A DNA stretch of 64,000 nucleotides from NCBI RefSeq assembly GCF_964340395.1, contig NC_135550.1, positions 28,827,176-28,891,175 on the forward strand, given 5' to 3'. The translations under genes and the position numbers were made by a program. The notes below the pieces were generated by a model. That model was not told where the DNA came from and did not search any database. It worked only from the letters and a program-made list of their open reading frames with translations. Shown here one piece after another: positions 1 to 11,925 of the stretch. The number at the start of each line of letters is the position of its first letter. The stretch's first letter is position 1. Source of the stretch: Glandiceps talaboti (taxonomy: Eukaryota; Hemichordata; Enteropneusta; Spengelidae).

Positions 1-30
1 TGAAGTGACAGGCTTCTTGTCAGTTTTTTT

Positions 31-39
31 AGCACAAAA

Positions 40-71
<32 letters not shown>

Positions 72-81
72 TGTGTGTGCA

Positions 82-125
<44 letters not shown>

Positions 126-137
126 TGTGTGTGTGCA

Positions 138-203
<66 letters not shown>

Positions 204-805
204 ATTTACAAAGTCAAAAATCACCAGACCAATTGCCTTGACTTTTAGTAGGGACATTACTTAGGGCATGTTTAGATGGAAAATTGTTCAAATGAAAATG
301 GTAACAAAACTTAAACTCTAAAACTACTGGGCAGATTGGCATGAAATTTGGTTTTGATGTTCTGTGCAATAGGATGAGTGTTCATGACATGGTAATTCTG
401 TCAGTAATATGCAACTTAGGTATAAAAAATATGACTTTTTGGTCAAACATCTCCAATTCCCAAAGTAAAATAGCAATCATGACCATGCCCTTAGCAACAT
501 CCCTATGATGCTACATATTGCAAGATAATACTGTTGGGTAGGCAAATGAATAAAACATTCAAAAATGTATGCAGATATGTCCAGCAACAAGACCACGCCC
601 ATAGCAACAGCCAAATGATGGTGTATGTTGCAAAGATGACAATAGGGTTGGACATGCAAATGGAGAAATATTTGGCAAATGAACACACGTGCCTAGCAAC
701 TAGCCCATGGCCATAGTAACAGTGAAATTATGATATATATTGCCTAAATAACAACATCGATGGTTAGGCAAGTGGATAAGCATTTTTAAAAATAACATAA
801 ACTAC
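31..805 (+). mobile_element. Helentron/pearl-like non-autonomous repeat, copy 1, 3' end missing
   Basis: This is the same family as the copies near 25.2 and 44.1 kb. It opens with a short AGCACAA motif and long TG microsatellites (about 41-200). A segment follows with the phrase AAACTACTGGGCAGATTGG, then roughly 110-bp internal units carrying ACCACGCCCATAGCAACAG. The 3' hairpin seen in copy 3 is absent: similarity stops near 805, where a 41-bp satellite begins. The family assignment rests on overall layout (microsatellite, internal tandem units, terminal hairpins in the better copy), not on a database match. Confidence 0.5.
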
Positions 806-1430
806 ACCAGCACCATAAGAATGTCATGGGTACAGTTTAGTAATACACCAGCACCATAAGAATGTCATGGGTACAGTTTAGTAATACACCAGCACCATAA
901 GAATGTCATGGTTACAGTTTAGTAATACACCAGCACCATAAGAATGTCATGGTTACAGTTTAGTAATACACCAGCACCATAAGAATGTCATGGGTATACA
1001 GTTTAGTAATACACCAGCACCATAAGAATGTCATGGGTACAGTTTAGTAATACACCAGCAGCATAAGAATGTCATGGGTACAGTTTTAAATAGTAATACA
1101 CCAGCACCATAAGAATGTCATGGGTACAGTTTAGTAATACACCAGCACCATAAGAATGTCATGGGTACAGTTTAGTAATACACCAGCAGCATAAGAATGT
1201 CATGGGTACAGTTTTAAATAGTAATACACCAGCACCATAAGAATGTCATGGGTACAGTTTAGTAATACACCAGCACCATAAGAATGTCATGGGTACAGTT
1301 TAGTAATACACTAGCACCATAAGAATGTCATGGGTACAGTTTAGTAATACACCAGCAGCATAAGAATGTCATGGGTACAGTTTTAAATAGTAATACACCA
1401 GCACCATAAGAATGTCATGGGTACAGTTTT
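800..1430. repeat. 41-bp tandem satellite, about 15 copies
   Basis: The unit contains ACACCAGCACCATAAGAATG followed by TCATGGGTACAGTTTAGTAA. The period is 41 bp, seen for example between positions 841 and 882. Some units carry a short insertion after the TTT, giving TTTTAAATAGTAA. Copies are nearly identical, so expansion is recent. The array abuts the truncated repeat at 31-805. Confidence 0.9.
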
Positions 1431-2285
1431 AGCCATTTGGTTTTGAATAATAAGACACATATCTGTTCAATATACTATGTTTATTGTAGACTTGAATAAA
1501 ACTTTGATAACCTGTTATGTTTGTCTTTTTCTCTCTGTGGACAATGCTATTGAGCAGTATGATAGTGTTTTAAAATACAACGTCTCCACATTACCTTTGC
1601 ATTTTCCCCAGGAGGAGAAACAAGACATTACTTTTTTCTTAGACCAGAAATATTCTATCTCAACAGTAAACCTCTGAATATAGTTATAGTGACCTAGGCC
1701 CTACCCACCTATTGTTCTTTTCCTATCAAAATGGACATAAACATGTGTCTACTTGGGTGAAATATTTTAAGAATGTTTTATTCACTATTAAAATATGTCT
1801 CATTCACTGGATTGTTAACTTTGTAATTTACAGCTTGACTCAAGAGTTCTCGTGTTTAAAACACATCTATACTGGTCTGAACTCGTTAATATTTCATGTA
1901 TTGATTTCTTCAACTATGTCACTGGTGAATAGTATATGAAACGTTGTATTCTGTTTTCTGCATCCAATACCTACTACCTTTATATATGCACTGTATTAAC
2001 TTGTTATGTTAAACCAATCATCATTTAATACATTCCTTTCAAACTAATGCACAAAAGTGATTTGGCCAAATTATACATGGTTGGCGATCAAATATTTCTG
2101 TCAAACAAAACAATAGCCTAATGCGTCCCTTTTACTATCATATAAATACTCTTGAGAAGTAGAATGACATTTTACTGCCTAATGACAGATATGGTAAGAT
2201 TAGCATTTTGATTCTTTATAGACCCACCTACAATTTACCTACAGGTCATAGAAGCCAGCAGATCTTACAATAACCTAGTATTAAT
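1431..2285. other. Intergenic AT-rich stretch without a recognised gene
   Basis: Only short AT-rich open frames are present on both strands. I see no splice-bounded coding signal, structured RNA or repeat family. Confidence 0.5.
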
Positions 2286-2815
2286 CCTTGTAATACTAGT
2301 AAACATTCACCAAGTGACTTAGATCTACATGTAAACATTCACCATGTGACTTAGATCGATCTAAGTAAACATTCACCAGGTGACTTAGATCTACCTGTAA
2401 GCATTCACCAAGTGACTTAGATCTACCTGTAAACATTCACCAGGTGACTTAGATCTTCCTGTAAGCATTCACCAAGTGACTTAGATCTACCTGTAAACAT
2501 TCACCAGGTGACTTAGATCGAGCTAAGTAAACATTCACCAGGTGACTTAGATCTACCTGTAAGCATTCACCAAGTGACTTAGATCTACCTGTAAATATTC
2601 ACCAGGTGACTTAGATCGATCTAAGTAAACATTCACCAGGTGACTTAGATATACCTGTAAGCATTCACCAAGTGACTTAGATCTACCTGCATGACATTGT
2701 AAACATTCACCAAGTGACTTAGATATACCTGTAAACATTCACCAAGTGACTTAGATCTACCTGCATGACATTGTAAACATTCACCAGATGACTTAGATCT
2801 ACCTGTAAACATCTT
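2286..2815. repeat. 32-bp tandem satellite, about 16 copies
   Basis: The unit is GTAAACATTCACCAAGTGAC followed by TTAGATCTACCT, with C/G alternation in the CACCARGTGACT part. Several junctions are variant, such as AGATCGATCTAAG, and give small palindromes. Units follow one another with no unique spacers, which separates it from a CRISPR-type array. Confidence 0.9.
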
Positions 2816-3303
2816 TTATTACATGACAACCTTTCACTTCCCGTCTGTAATCTATTGTTGTGAAATCTCCGTGTAAATCTTATTTCTTCTTATACAGTGT
2901 ATGTAATCTGTCCTTCAAGCTATATTGTATATGTGTATTGGAATTCTTTTCTATTATCACACTATTACGGAAGGTCAGCATTAAATTGCATTTTATGCAC
3001 TTCAAGGGGAACACCACTCCTGAGGTATTTCCATAAACTTTAGCTTCTGAAGAGTCATTTCATCATGTCATATATATTGTGCAAGTTAACAAGAAACACC
3101 AAATTGAAACTCTCTTTCACCCATTGTTCCACCAATGGTCCACTATTGCTTCATGGGACATAGTAGACGTGCATATGTATTACATGAACAATGCACATTC
3201 ATGACTCCTAACTAGGTGCTTATTACGTTCGGATAAATAAAACTGCAAAATTAAGCTTGAATAGTTATTGTTCATGAATGGTTAACATCATTCTGGTGCT
3301 TCG

Positions 3304-3308
<5 letters not shown>

Positions 3309-3361
<53 letters not shown>

Positions 3362-3412
3362 CCACCACCACCACCACCACCACCACCACCACCACCACCA
3401 CCACCACCACCA
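3309..3412. repeat. Compound (CAT)n-(CAC)n microsatellite
   Basis: About 50 bp of CAT repeats pass directly into about 50 bp of CAC repeats, then a short CATA run. The poly-Ser, poly-Ile, poly-Pro and poly-Thr frames across it are by-products of the repeat. Confidence 0.95.
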
Positions 3413-4956
3413 CATACATACATACATATGTATCCATATACCCTGTCACGTCAACTCATTCATTTCAATTGACCCATGGCTTGTATTTATGACATTGTTT
3501 ACCAAATAAGAATAACAATTCCAAAATTTCGACCTGAATTCAATTCGCCATGTAAAGTTTAGATGTATCATAAATCAACCAATCATAACCAACACGTTAC
3601 TTTGTTGAAGTAACAAATCGATTTCAGACTGACTGGTGCACTATTATGCATATCCCTGCGTGTTGCTTCTGTGATTTGTGTTCAGTAAATCATTTAATGA
3701 TCATTACATATGATGGGGAATGTAAACTAACAAGTACACACATGTCCACGACGATCAATAGGATATGATCATGCAGTCTAAATGATACCACATATTGTTT
3801 GAGTAGTTGGAATGTTCAGTAATACTAGTATGTGACAGGATGAGAACCCGGAAGAGAACCATCACTTTTGTGATACGAACAGACAGGCTGTATAACATTC
3901 TTGTGAGTTAGTTGATATACCCAACAGATAGACATGAAATTTATAATTGTATATATAATATATGTTTTTGATTACGGTGGTCTGCACATTTCAACCGGTT
4001 TAAAATTTGATACACATTTTTTTTAAAGTTACGCGTTATCTAGTTATGTACAGTGTTTTTTCTTGCTAAATCCAAAACAATTCTTCGCAAGATCTTCTGA
4101 AACAGATGCAAATCTGTGATGTACGTCAACACTACTTATAGACAAAGCTGATCGCCACCTATCAAATAGACAATGGTTGCTCATTCCATCACGCATTTGT
4201 GACAGTTGGTATTTGCTCTAAATTATTGTATTGTTCAAACCTAAGATGTAAAAGACTTATTAGGTCAAAGGTCGTGCCTCCTTCAATTTATCTTTGTATT
4301 GCGTAAATATTGATGATGTTGATCTCGTTTTTCTGGAGTTTTTTTTTTCGAAAGGAACTGTAAGCTTACGTTAGTTAGACCTGCTAAGTCCAAACTCGGA
4401 TAAACAATTCTATACTTTGGTATGACGTACAAACTAATTCCAGAGACAGTGTAGCTGTACTTTTACTTATATATAAATTTCTAAATAGTTTGATATTTCT
4501 TTTACATGTATATTTTGATTCGAAAACGAACGTTTACACAAGTGTCAAGACAAAAATAAACCTATGTGATATAGTGAAACTAAAAGAGTTCCTGCAGGAT
4601 TCAAAAGTCCCTTAAAGTTCCGATGAGCCTCTCAACTCAGTATGATGCCTGGGCCTCTTGATGCTCATGACTTAATACAGATGGATTTTATCTGATATTA
4701 CATTGATATATATACCAACTGTGACAACATAACAATTGACCCGCGCTAGAAGAACTTGCTATCGACTGAGGCTGACAAGTCACGAAGTTGAAGGAAGTAC
4801 GCATTTAAATCATTCGACCCACTTCATTCTAGGCACACCCATTGCACTACACTACTGTGTTAGAAGAGCCAAGGAATCACCGTGGCATAGCCTGTGTTCT
4901 GATACTCTCGATCAAATAAACGTTTACGTTTGTACGTCTCACCGACTTTGTCGGAA
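3413..4956. other. Intergenic DNA upstream of the gene A relic
   Basis: I see no convincing exon or repeat family here. Its end should contain the promoter of the signal exon at 4957, but I cannot identify a specific element. Confidence 0.4.
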
Positions 4957-5019
4957 ATGGAAAAGTTCCCCAACTGTTTGTGTTTTTACCTTTTCCTGTT
5001 TCAGTTCTTCACCTCTGAG
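4957..5019 (+). CDS. Signal-peptide exon of gene A (relic of the tandem family)
   Basis: ATG at 4957 opens 21 codons, beginning MEKFPNCLCFYLFLFQFFTS and ending in Glu, immediately before a strong donor GAG|GTAAGT (5020). This is a typical hydrophobic secretory leader. It resembles the leader exons of genes B and C in its LFxFQFF / FxLLQLF / FILSLQLL core and also ends in phase 0. No Cys-rich, transmembrane or tail exon can be found before gene B starts, so gene A looks like a gene start that lost its body, or whose downstream part is the decayed repeat at 5540-6480. It could also be an alternative first exon of gene B. Confidence 0.55.
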
Positions 5020-5539
5020 GTAAGTGATATGTTTGCTACTCTTATATACGTCTATTAAGGGTAAATGTCAGGGTTTATTCAGATCGTTTGCACTATGTAC
5101 AGTATGTCTACCATACCTTGAATCCCCATCTATAGAAACTAGGCTTTCAGACCCCCGTCTCTACTCCAACTGTGCATCTACTAGCCCCTCTAGATATTCT
5201 AAGACATGGAAAGGAATTCTCAAGTTACATGCTCATGCCTCTGCATTTATTTTCTTAGAAATGTGTCTCTTCGGTACAAGGATCAGTTTAATGAGGTTAA
5301 TATTAAGTTATTTTTTATAAGTTAGCGACTCGGAGTAATACTGTTTGAGAAATACGACTTCCAAGTAGCGCAGTACAGAACGGGGCGTACTTCGACATAC
5401 AGCGTATGACGTGAACTCGATGCAGTAAACATGTGATAAGCTCAAGGCTGTTGTAGGGAGTCTGTTTGTCATTTAAAAAATAGAACTCGAATGTCTCGTT
5501 TTTGAAGTAAATAAAATGTGACAAACTAAGTCTTCAACT

Positions 5540-6485
5540 ATAGATCACTGTAGAAGTAGAACGTAAAACCAGTTGAGGTTGAAGCTCACACCACTGTAGA
5601 GGTTGTACCTCAGTCCATAAATGTAGATGTTAAACCTTCGACCACTGTAGAGGCTGAACCTCAGACAACCACATTAAAAATTAGATCACTGTAGGGGTAG
5701 AACGAAAACCTATAGATGTTAAATCTCACACCACTGTAGAGGGTGATCTTTAAACTGCCATAGAGGTTATAATTGAGTCTACTGCAGAGAATGAACCTCA
5801 AACTAATGTAGAGGTTGCACCTAAGATTACTTTAGACGTTGAACCTCAGATTTTTGTAGAGGTTGCAAACGAGACAACTGCAGATGTTGGACCTCAGACA
5901 AGAGTCGAAATCATGTGGAAACTCATACCATTGTAGAGGTTGCACCTTTGACCACTGTAGAGGTTGAATGTCAGGCGAATGTAGAGATCACACCTCAGAT
6001 TGTACATGTAGCGGGTACACGGCAGATCACTCTAGAGGTTACACCGCAGGTAACAGTGGAGGTTATACCTCAGATCACTCAGTAGAAATTGAAACTCAGG
6101 CCACTGTAGACGTTGAACCTGAGAGCAATGTAGAGATTGAACCTCAGGCCACTGTAGAAGTTGACCCCAGACCACTGTAGAAGTTGCACCTGAGATCACT
6201 CTAGAGGTTGAATCTCAGACCAATGGAGAAGATGAACCTCAGACCACTGTATATATTTTACCTGCGATCACAGTAGAAGTGAAACCACAAACCAATGTAG
6301 AAGGTGAACTTCACACCACTGTACAGGTAGCACCTCACTATATAATAGGTTACATCTGAGACCCCTGTAGAGGTTGAACCCCAGACCAATGTAGAAGTTG
6401 AACCTCAGACCACTGTATAGGTTGTACCTGCGATCACAGTAGAAGTGAAACCACAGACCAATGTAGAAGGTGAACGCCAGACCGT
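5540..6485 (+). pseudogene. Decayed 24-bp tandem repeat encoding an acidic octapeptide (probable gene A remnant)
   Basis: Dozens of degenerate units of ACCACTGTAGAGGTTGAACC plus TCAG would translate as TTVEVEPQ-type octapeptides. The frame survives only locally, for example around 6080-6175 (VEIETQATVDVEPESNVEIE). Elsewhere indels and stops interrupt it. The coding-like 24-bp period, acidic Pro/Thr-rich product and position just after a family signal exon suggest a dead stalk exon. A non-coding minisatellite that happens to have a multiple-of-three period is the alternative. Confidence 0.5.
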
Positions 6486-6992
6486 TATACACGGGACATT
6501 TTCTGCGTTATTTTATCTCCCCTACCTATAGTAGCATACATTGTAAATAATACCTATAGAAATGTCTGATCCCCGCCATTACACAAATATACCGATGTTA
6601 CATCCTTGTCAGTATTCAAAACAATGAAAGTAAATAGTGATTTACATGTAAAGAAATAAAGTTGTAAGTTTACCAAGACAGGTACTTGTGAAAAGAAACA
6701 ACTTATCATCATAGGTGTCAAAGAATCAAAGATTCGATACAACCTACCTGAACTCATTCAAAATCTGATATTAAGCTGTCTTTTTTTAAAACGGGGGAAC
6801 GCGGAAGCTCAGAACACGATAGAAATTGGACTATAAGTGGTCTGAGATGCGGAACTAAAATTACCCCAACTGTTCAAGAACAGGGAAGTACTAGTATGTG
6901 TCCTGTATACACGTTGTGTTTTGTTGCGTCACATATGTTGGACTTCTCGTCATGACCTGTCTTGTGTAGTTTGAAATTGCTCAAAGGACAAA

Positions 6993-7061
6993 ATGACTAC
7001 TTTGACGAATTGTTCTGGTTTATTCTTTATTCTACTTCAACTCTTTGCTGACATTTGTGAG
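6993..7061 (+). CDS. Gene B exon 1: signal peptide
   Basis: The ATG at 6993 gives 23 codons, [20 protein letters not shown] then ICE, with donor GAG|GTACGT. The hydrophobic core [10 protein letters not shown] and phase-0 end match the leader of gene C (MRVLTWLLNFILSLQLLVDI). Confidence 0.75.
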
Positions 7062-8138
7062 GTACGTATGGATGTCACCCGAACTATGTTATAATTTCTA
7101 TTTCAATGTACAAAATTAATGGGGAAATGTCGTACATCTAGATGAACGGTGTGAGGCATTGTGTAATCAGTCGTTCACATCTTGAACAAGGAACTAACAA
7201 CTTCAGTGATAAATGTAGAATTCTTTAGGCCGCGTCACAGTGCAAACGATTACCATATTCCATGTAAAAACTATTTGATTTGATAGAACAACGTTCACCA
7301 TATCTACTCAGACAAACTAGACACTTTGAAATCAAATCACTCCAGTCTACAACTTTTGTATCAATTGATTCGACGAGCGAATACGACCAGATTTGACAAG
7401 TCTTAGAAAACAACACTATGTCGCCGAAAAAATTAGTTCACGTTATCCTATAGAATGAAGTGCAGATTTGTGGATGGATGGTATAATAATTCATATCGGG
7501 ACGTCGTAACAGAAGAGTTTCTGCTCGCACCAACATCATACAATTAGTAAAAGCTTTCTAAACTAAAACGAAAAATTATATCGATATAATTTAGAAATAA
7601 ACTGTGAGTCAACGTAATCGACAATGTCACAACAGGGGGTCAAAATTTTATCATTTTGGTGACATAGAAATGAAAAAAATAAGTGATCATGCATGACGCA
7701 TGTCTACATGATGTAGTACAGAATGATAAAAGTAGGTGTAGGTAGTATCTGTCACATTCTAGTGTTAATTTGCACCAATATAAAAATATTAACTTTAATA
7801 GCCATGCGATGAAATCACACAAATAAAGTTTTGTAAATGTAATGGTCTAAAAGTGAGTTTGGAAACTCGGATCATACAAGATTCCATACTATGACTGGTA
7901 ACTTTCAGGAGGAGGAACTAAATCCAGGCGAACCTATAGGCCTATGCCAGGTACATGTTCACTCGTCGAAATAATGGTGTCAGTGATTAAAACAAGTTTA
8001 CAGTGTAAAATGTTTTTGGCCTGTTATTTGTCGATCACGCACAACCATGCATAAACTCCACCATGACAAGAAACAAGGCGAAGGAAGAACTGTTAAAACC
8101 TGGCAAATGTCTTTATGCAGAACCATGGTTTGTTTGCT

Positions 8139-8169
<31 letters not shown>

Positions 8170-8181
8170 GCGTGTGTGTGT

Positions 8182-8224
<43 letters not shown>

Positions 8225-11200
8225 CGTGCGCGTGTGCGTGTGCGTGTGTGTGTCTATGTGGGCGAATTATATTATCTTGCAGATTTTCGTAAAGTCAATA
8301 TGTCGCAAAACGCTCCTTACATAGTGTCTGTGACCGCGGAAACGAACCGGGAAGTAACGTTATTTAATAGCCTATAGGCCTTTCAACTATCTGATTGTAA
8401 ACAACTTGAAACATCTGCTGTAAACAACTGTGGCAAGCCGAGAAGGCCAAAAAGATCATTTTGAATTTGCACTTTATTTTCTGATTTTTTATGTTTGTTG
8501 TACGATTTTATTTTATATGTCCAGTTTTTTTTATACATCAGAAAGATTTTAAAAATATTTCTTTACTTTTAAAATATAGTTTTGTCTTATAAACACATTT
8601 CACATTTCATTCTTTGATTCTGTGATTTTCTGTATTTTCTTACTGTCAGATCTAAAAATTTTACTTCCAGATTGTTTTGTTATTTTGTTTCCGGCTTTGG
8701 ACCACTGCATTTCCATAGCAGGGGTGTGGAGTAGCTCTGATATGACGGCCTTCTGGTAGACCTCCCACGTCGTTGTACTCACTGGCGTGCACATTTGATT
8801 TTAATAACTTTGTTATTGTACGTACAATAACAAAATGTTTACACTCTTTGCACTTTTTTGCAGTTTATTGAGTAACAAACGAGGTCTTGTATATGTTATT
8901 TCACAGGTTTTTTCAAGTTTGTTTTATAAATTAAAAATCCAAAATAAATAAAAAAATTTCATCCATATGGCCACTTTAAGGGGGGGGGGGGGAAATACTT
9001 AATATACTAATATTGCATATATCTTCGAAGCCACAAGGAAACTTTGAAAAAAGCAGGAAATACGGAGCTAAATGAATAAATATTTGAAATGTCAAAGGGC
9101 GAAGCAAGAACATCTATATTTTGCTCTACTTCGGTATGGCTCACTCGTCGACTCCCCTCTGTGAGAAATGAGTGATTATACCCTCACACACAGAGGCACA
9201 AACATATATGTATAGAAACCCACCACTGATGAAAATAGTTTACATGTCTGCTAGCATCAGTAATGTTGTACTTCAAGATAACGACGCTGACTACTTGACT
9301 TTTACAGAATCATTTCACAAATAACTCATCATCAATCAATTTATAAATGTGAAGCTAGATGAAATATAAGATATGAGACGAGTAATTTTATCCCAGAGAC
9401 TTCGCTATCTCAGCTGGCTTGAAAATGTCGAGTCACATAGCCAGTCAATAGGTTAGGTCATTTACATTTGTAAAATCAAAAGATATAATATCATATCACA
9501 TCATCACTGAAATGGACTCTGTATGAAAGATTAATAAATAAATAAATAAATAACAAACAAATATATCAGTGCGTCATTTTCAGACTCAGAAGTCATTACT
9601 ATGAGTTCCTGACTCATACATGATGAATCAGTCATCGATATTCATAGATTTTTCTACGAATAATGTGGCCTATTAAAAATAGACACACCACGTAAAGAAA
9701 AAAATAATAAGAAATGATTGGGGGCGCTCTTAGAGCTTACGGTACGGTACATTCAAACTCTTCAATAAAAATTAAAGAAAAGTCGATGTATCGCATCACC
9801 GATGAAAGTGTTCTGATAAATTTGATAACTGGCCCTCTTATAATCTTGACGGAGTATAAAGTAGTTGTTAAAGGCATCTTGTAATTAATTTTACTACCCC
9901 TTATGTTTTGCTATATAGAGACATTTTCACCTTGCCATTGTGTCCCTACTGAGTGTGTTGATGTTTTTCTTATATTGTTTTGTGATTTTGATTTTTTACC
10001 TTTTATAAATTTTATATGCAGTGCTTTTGAATATTGCAAAATGGTGCACTGTTTATCACAGATTGGTAGAAGTTAGCAAATAGTTTCAAAATGCACATGG
10101 TTGATTTTCATTTAGTTATGATTATTTATTAAGAAGTCACTATATTTCCCGAGTAGTTATTCCTGTACATTTTACTGGTATAAAAATAGTTATAACTATC
10201 TTCAATGGAAACATGAATGCAGTATCATCACTAAGACCGATATGACGGTTTCCAACTTACAAAAGTTGTACTTTAAACAAAAATATCGTCATTTATTTAC
10301 ACTTGTTGATAGTGAATTTGTTTTCTTTCAGGCAAATAATGTGAATTCTTCTCCCAAGTGTTTCGCACCGTTCACACATGATTGTTTGAGCAGAAAGTCT
10401 AATGTTACCTGCACTAATTGTACAACACCACCGCCACTTGTTTACTTTTGCTTGGAATGAATTGTACAACGCCATCAACACCACCGCCAACAACAACTAA
10501 AATCACTATGACAACGACAACAATAGAGTCACCAATAACAACAACATTAAAACCAGGTGAGTAAAATATCGGAAATACGGAGTGTGGTTGCAAGTTAGCT
10601 TAGTCATATGGTTAAGATTTGAAGGGACATCAACATGTTCTCTCATTTACATGTCGTCCTGACACACTGTGATAGCGGTAGCGAGGATAAATATACCGTG
10701 ACTTTGTGAACTCCCGTTATTGGGAAATATCAGGATATCTGATGTCGCTTACTTCAATAAATATTCTATGATCTTCCAGCGACAGTAATTTGAAATAAGA
10801 AAACGTCAAAATGAATACCATACTGATACTACATCATCAGTGCGTAGTCTTCTCGGAGAGAAGGTAGCCTGCTGGATCCGTTGCTACGCTAGTTCGTTGT
10901 CTACTAACCGACGAGAATTTAATAGCGTAGTCAAAAATCCGACTGGCCCCGTAGACAGTATAGTAGAAGACAATGTAATTATTATTAGAGTTATAATTAT
11001 TATTAGAGTCCATTACTACATCTTATTTGATGTGGCAAATTGATCTGTTCAACTGAAACAAAACTTAAAAGAACATTATCAAATTACCTGTTGATAGATC
11101 GAAATTCTTGATTTGATATCTGAATAAAGTCACAGCAGACAAAAACAGACCACAGAATAGACTGCAGACGTATAAGCCACTGACCCTTTCTTGACCTCTG

Positions 11201-11304
11201 GAGCATACAGCTGCAAGAAATGCTTCGCCAGTAAAGCGATTATCAAGTCTGTAACATTATAATCATTGTGCTTAGGCTGCACCTGCACCACCACCACCAC
11301 CACC

Positions 11305-11349
<45 letters not shown>

Positions 11350-11887
11350 AACAACAACAACAACAACGAGTAATTTTTAAAAGTCTACTATCAAAAGTCT
11401 TTGATAATCACCTTATACGCATAATTTAAATTTCATTTTATAAATCTTCTGCATTATTATTTTCTTCTTCAGAAACAATTTTCTTTATATATGTAAAAAT
11501 ATTTTACTGGCAATTTTTAATCATCTGACATGTATATATCTTTACAATGTAAACTGCATTCTGATAACTTCTTTGTAATTAAACTATCTTCCATAAGCAA
11601 TTGGAACAACTACACTGACGATGCAAACTCCCGACATCAGTACAGCTAGTGTTTCTTTTTCAACAACACAAAGTAAAAGCACTGCAGTAGAAACTGCAAC
11701 AACAATAGCGGCACCTGGGACTCCTGTAAAGCCTACAAAACCTGTTATCCCACCCATAGGTATTGTAATTATCAAAATCGCATGGGATGTACATTTCTAC
11801 AAAGCATACTAAACCGAGTGACGATTTGTTTCTATTCAACTGGCTTCCATTATACTTGGTTGATATCGTATGCTGTGTTGTTCGTTC

Positions 11888-11925
<38 letters not shown>

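Noticed and set aside
2286-2815. Regular repeats resembling a CRISPR array (32-bp satellite)
   Set aside because: Units are contiguous with no unique spacers, and the context is animal DNA.
5140-5260. Possible exon after CTTTCAG between gene A's leader and the acidic repeat
   Set aside because: No cysteine pattern or stalk composition matching the family, and no matching donor.
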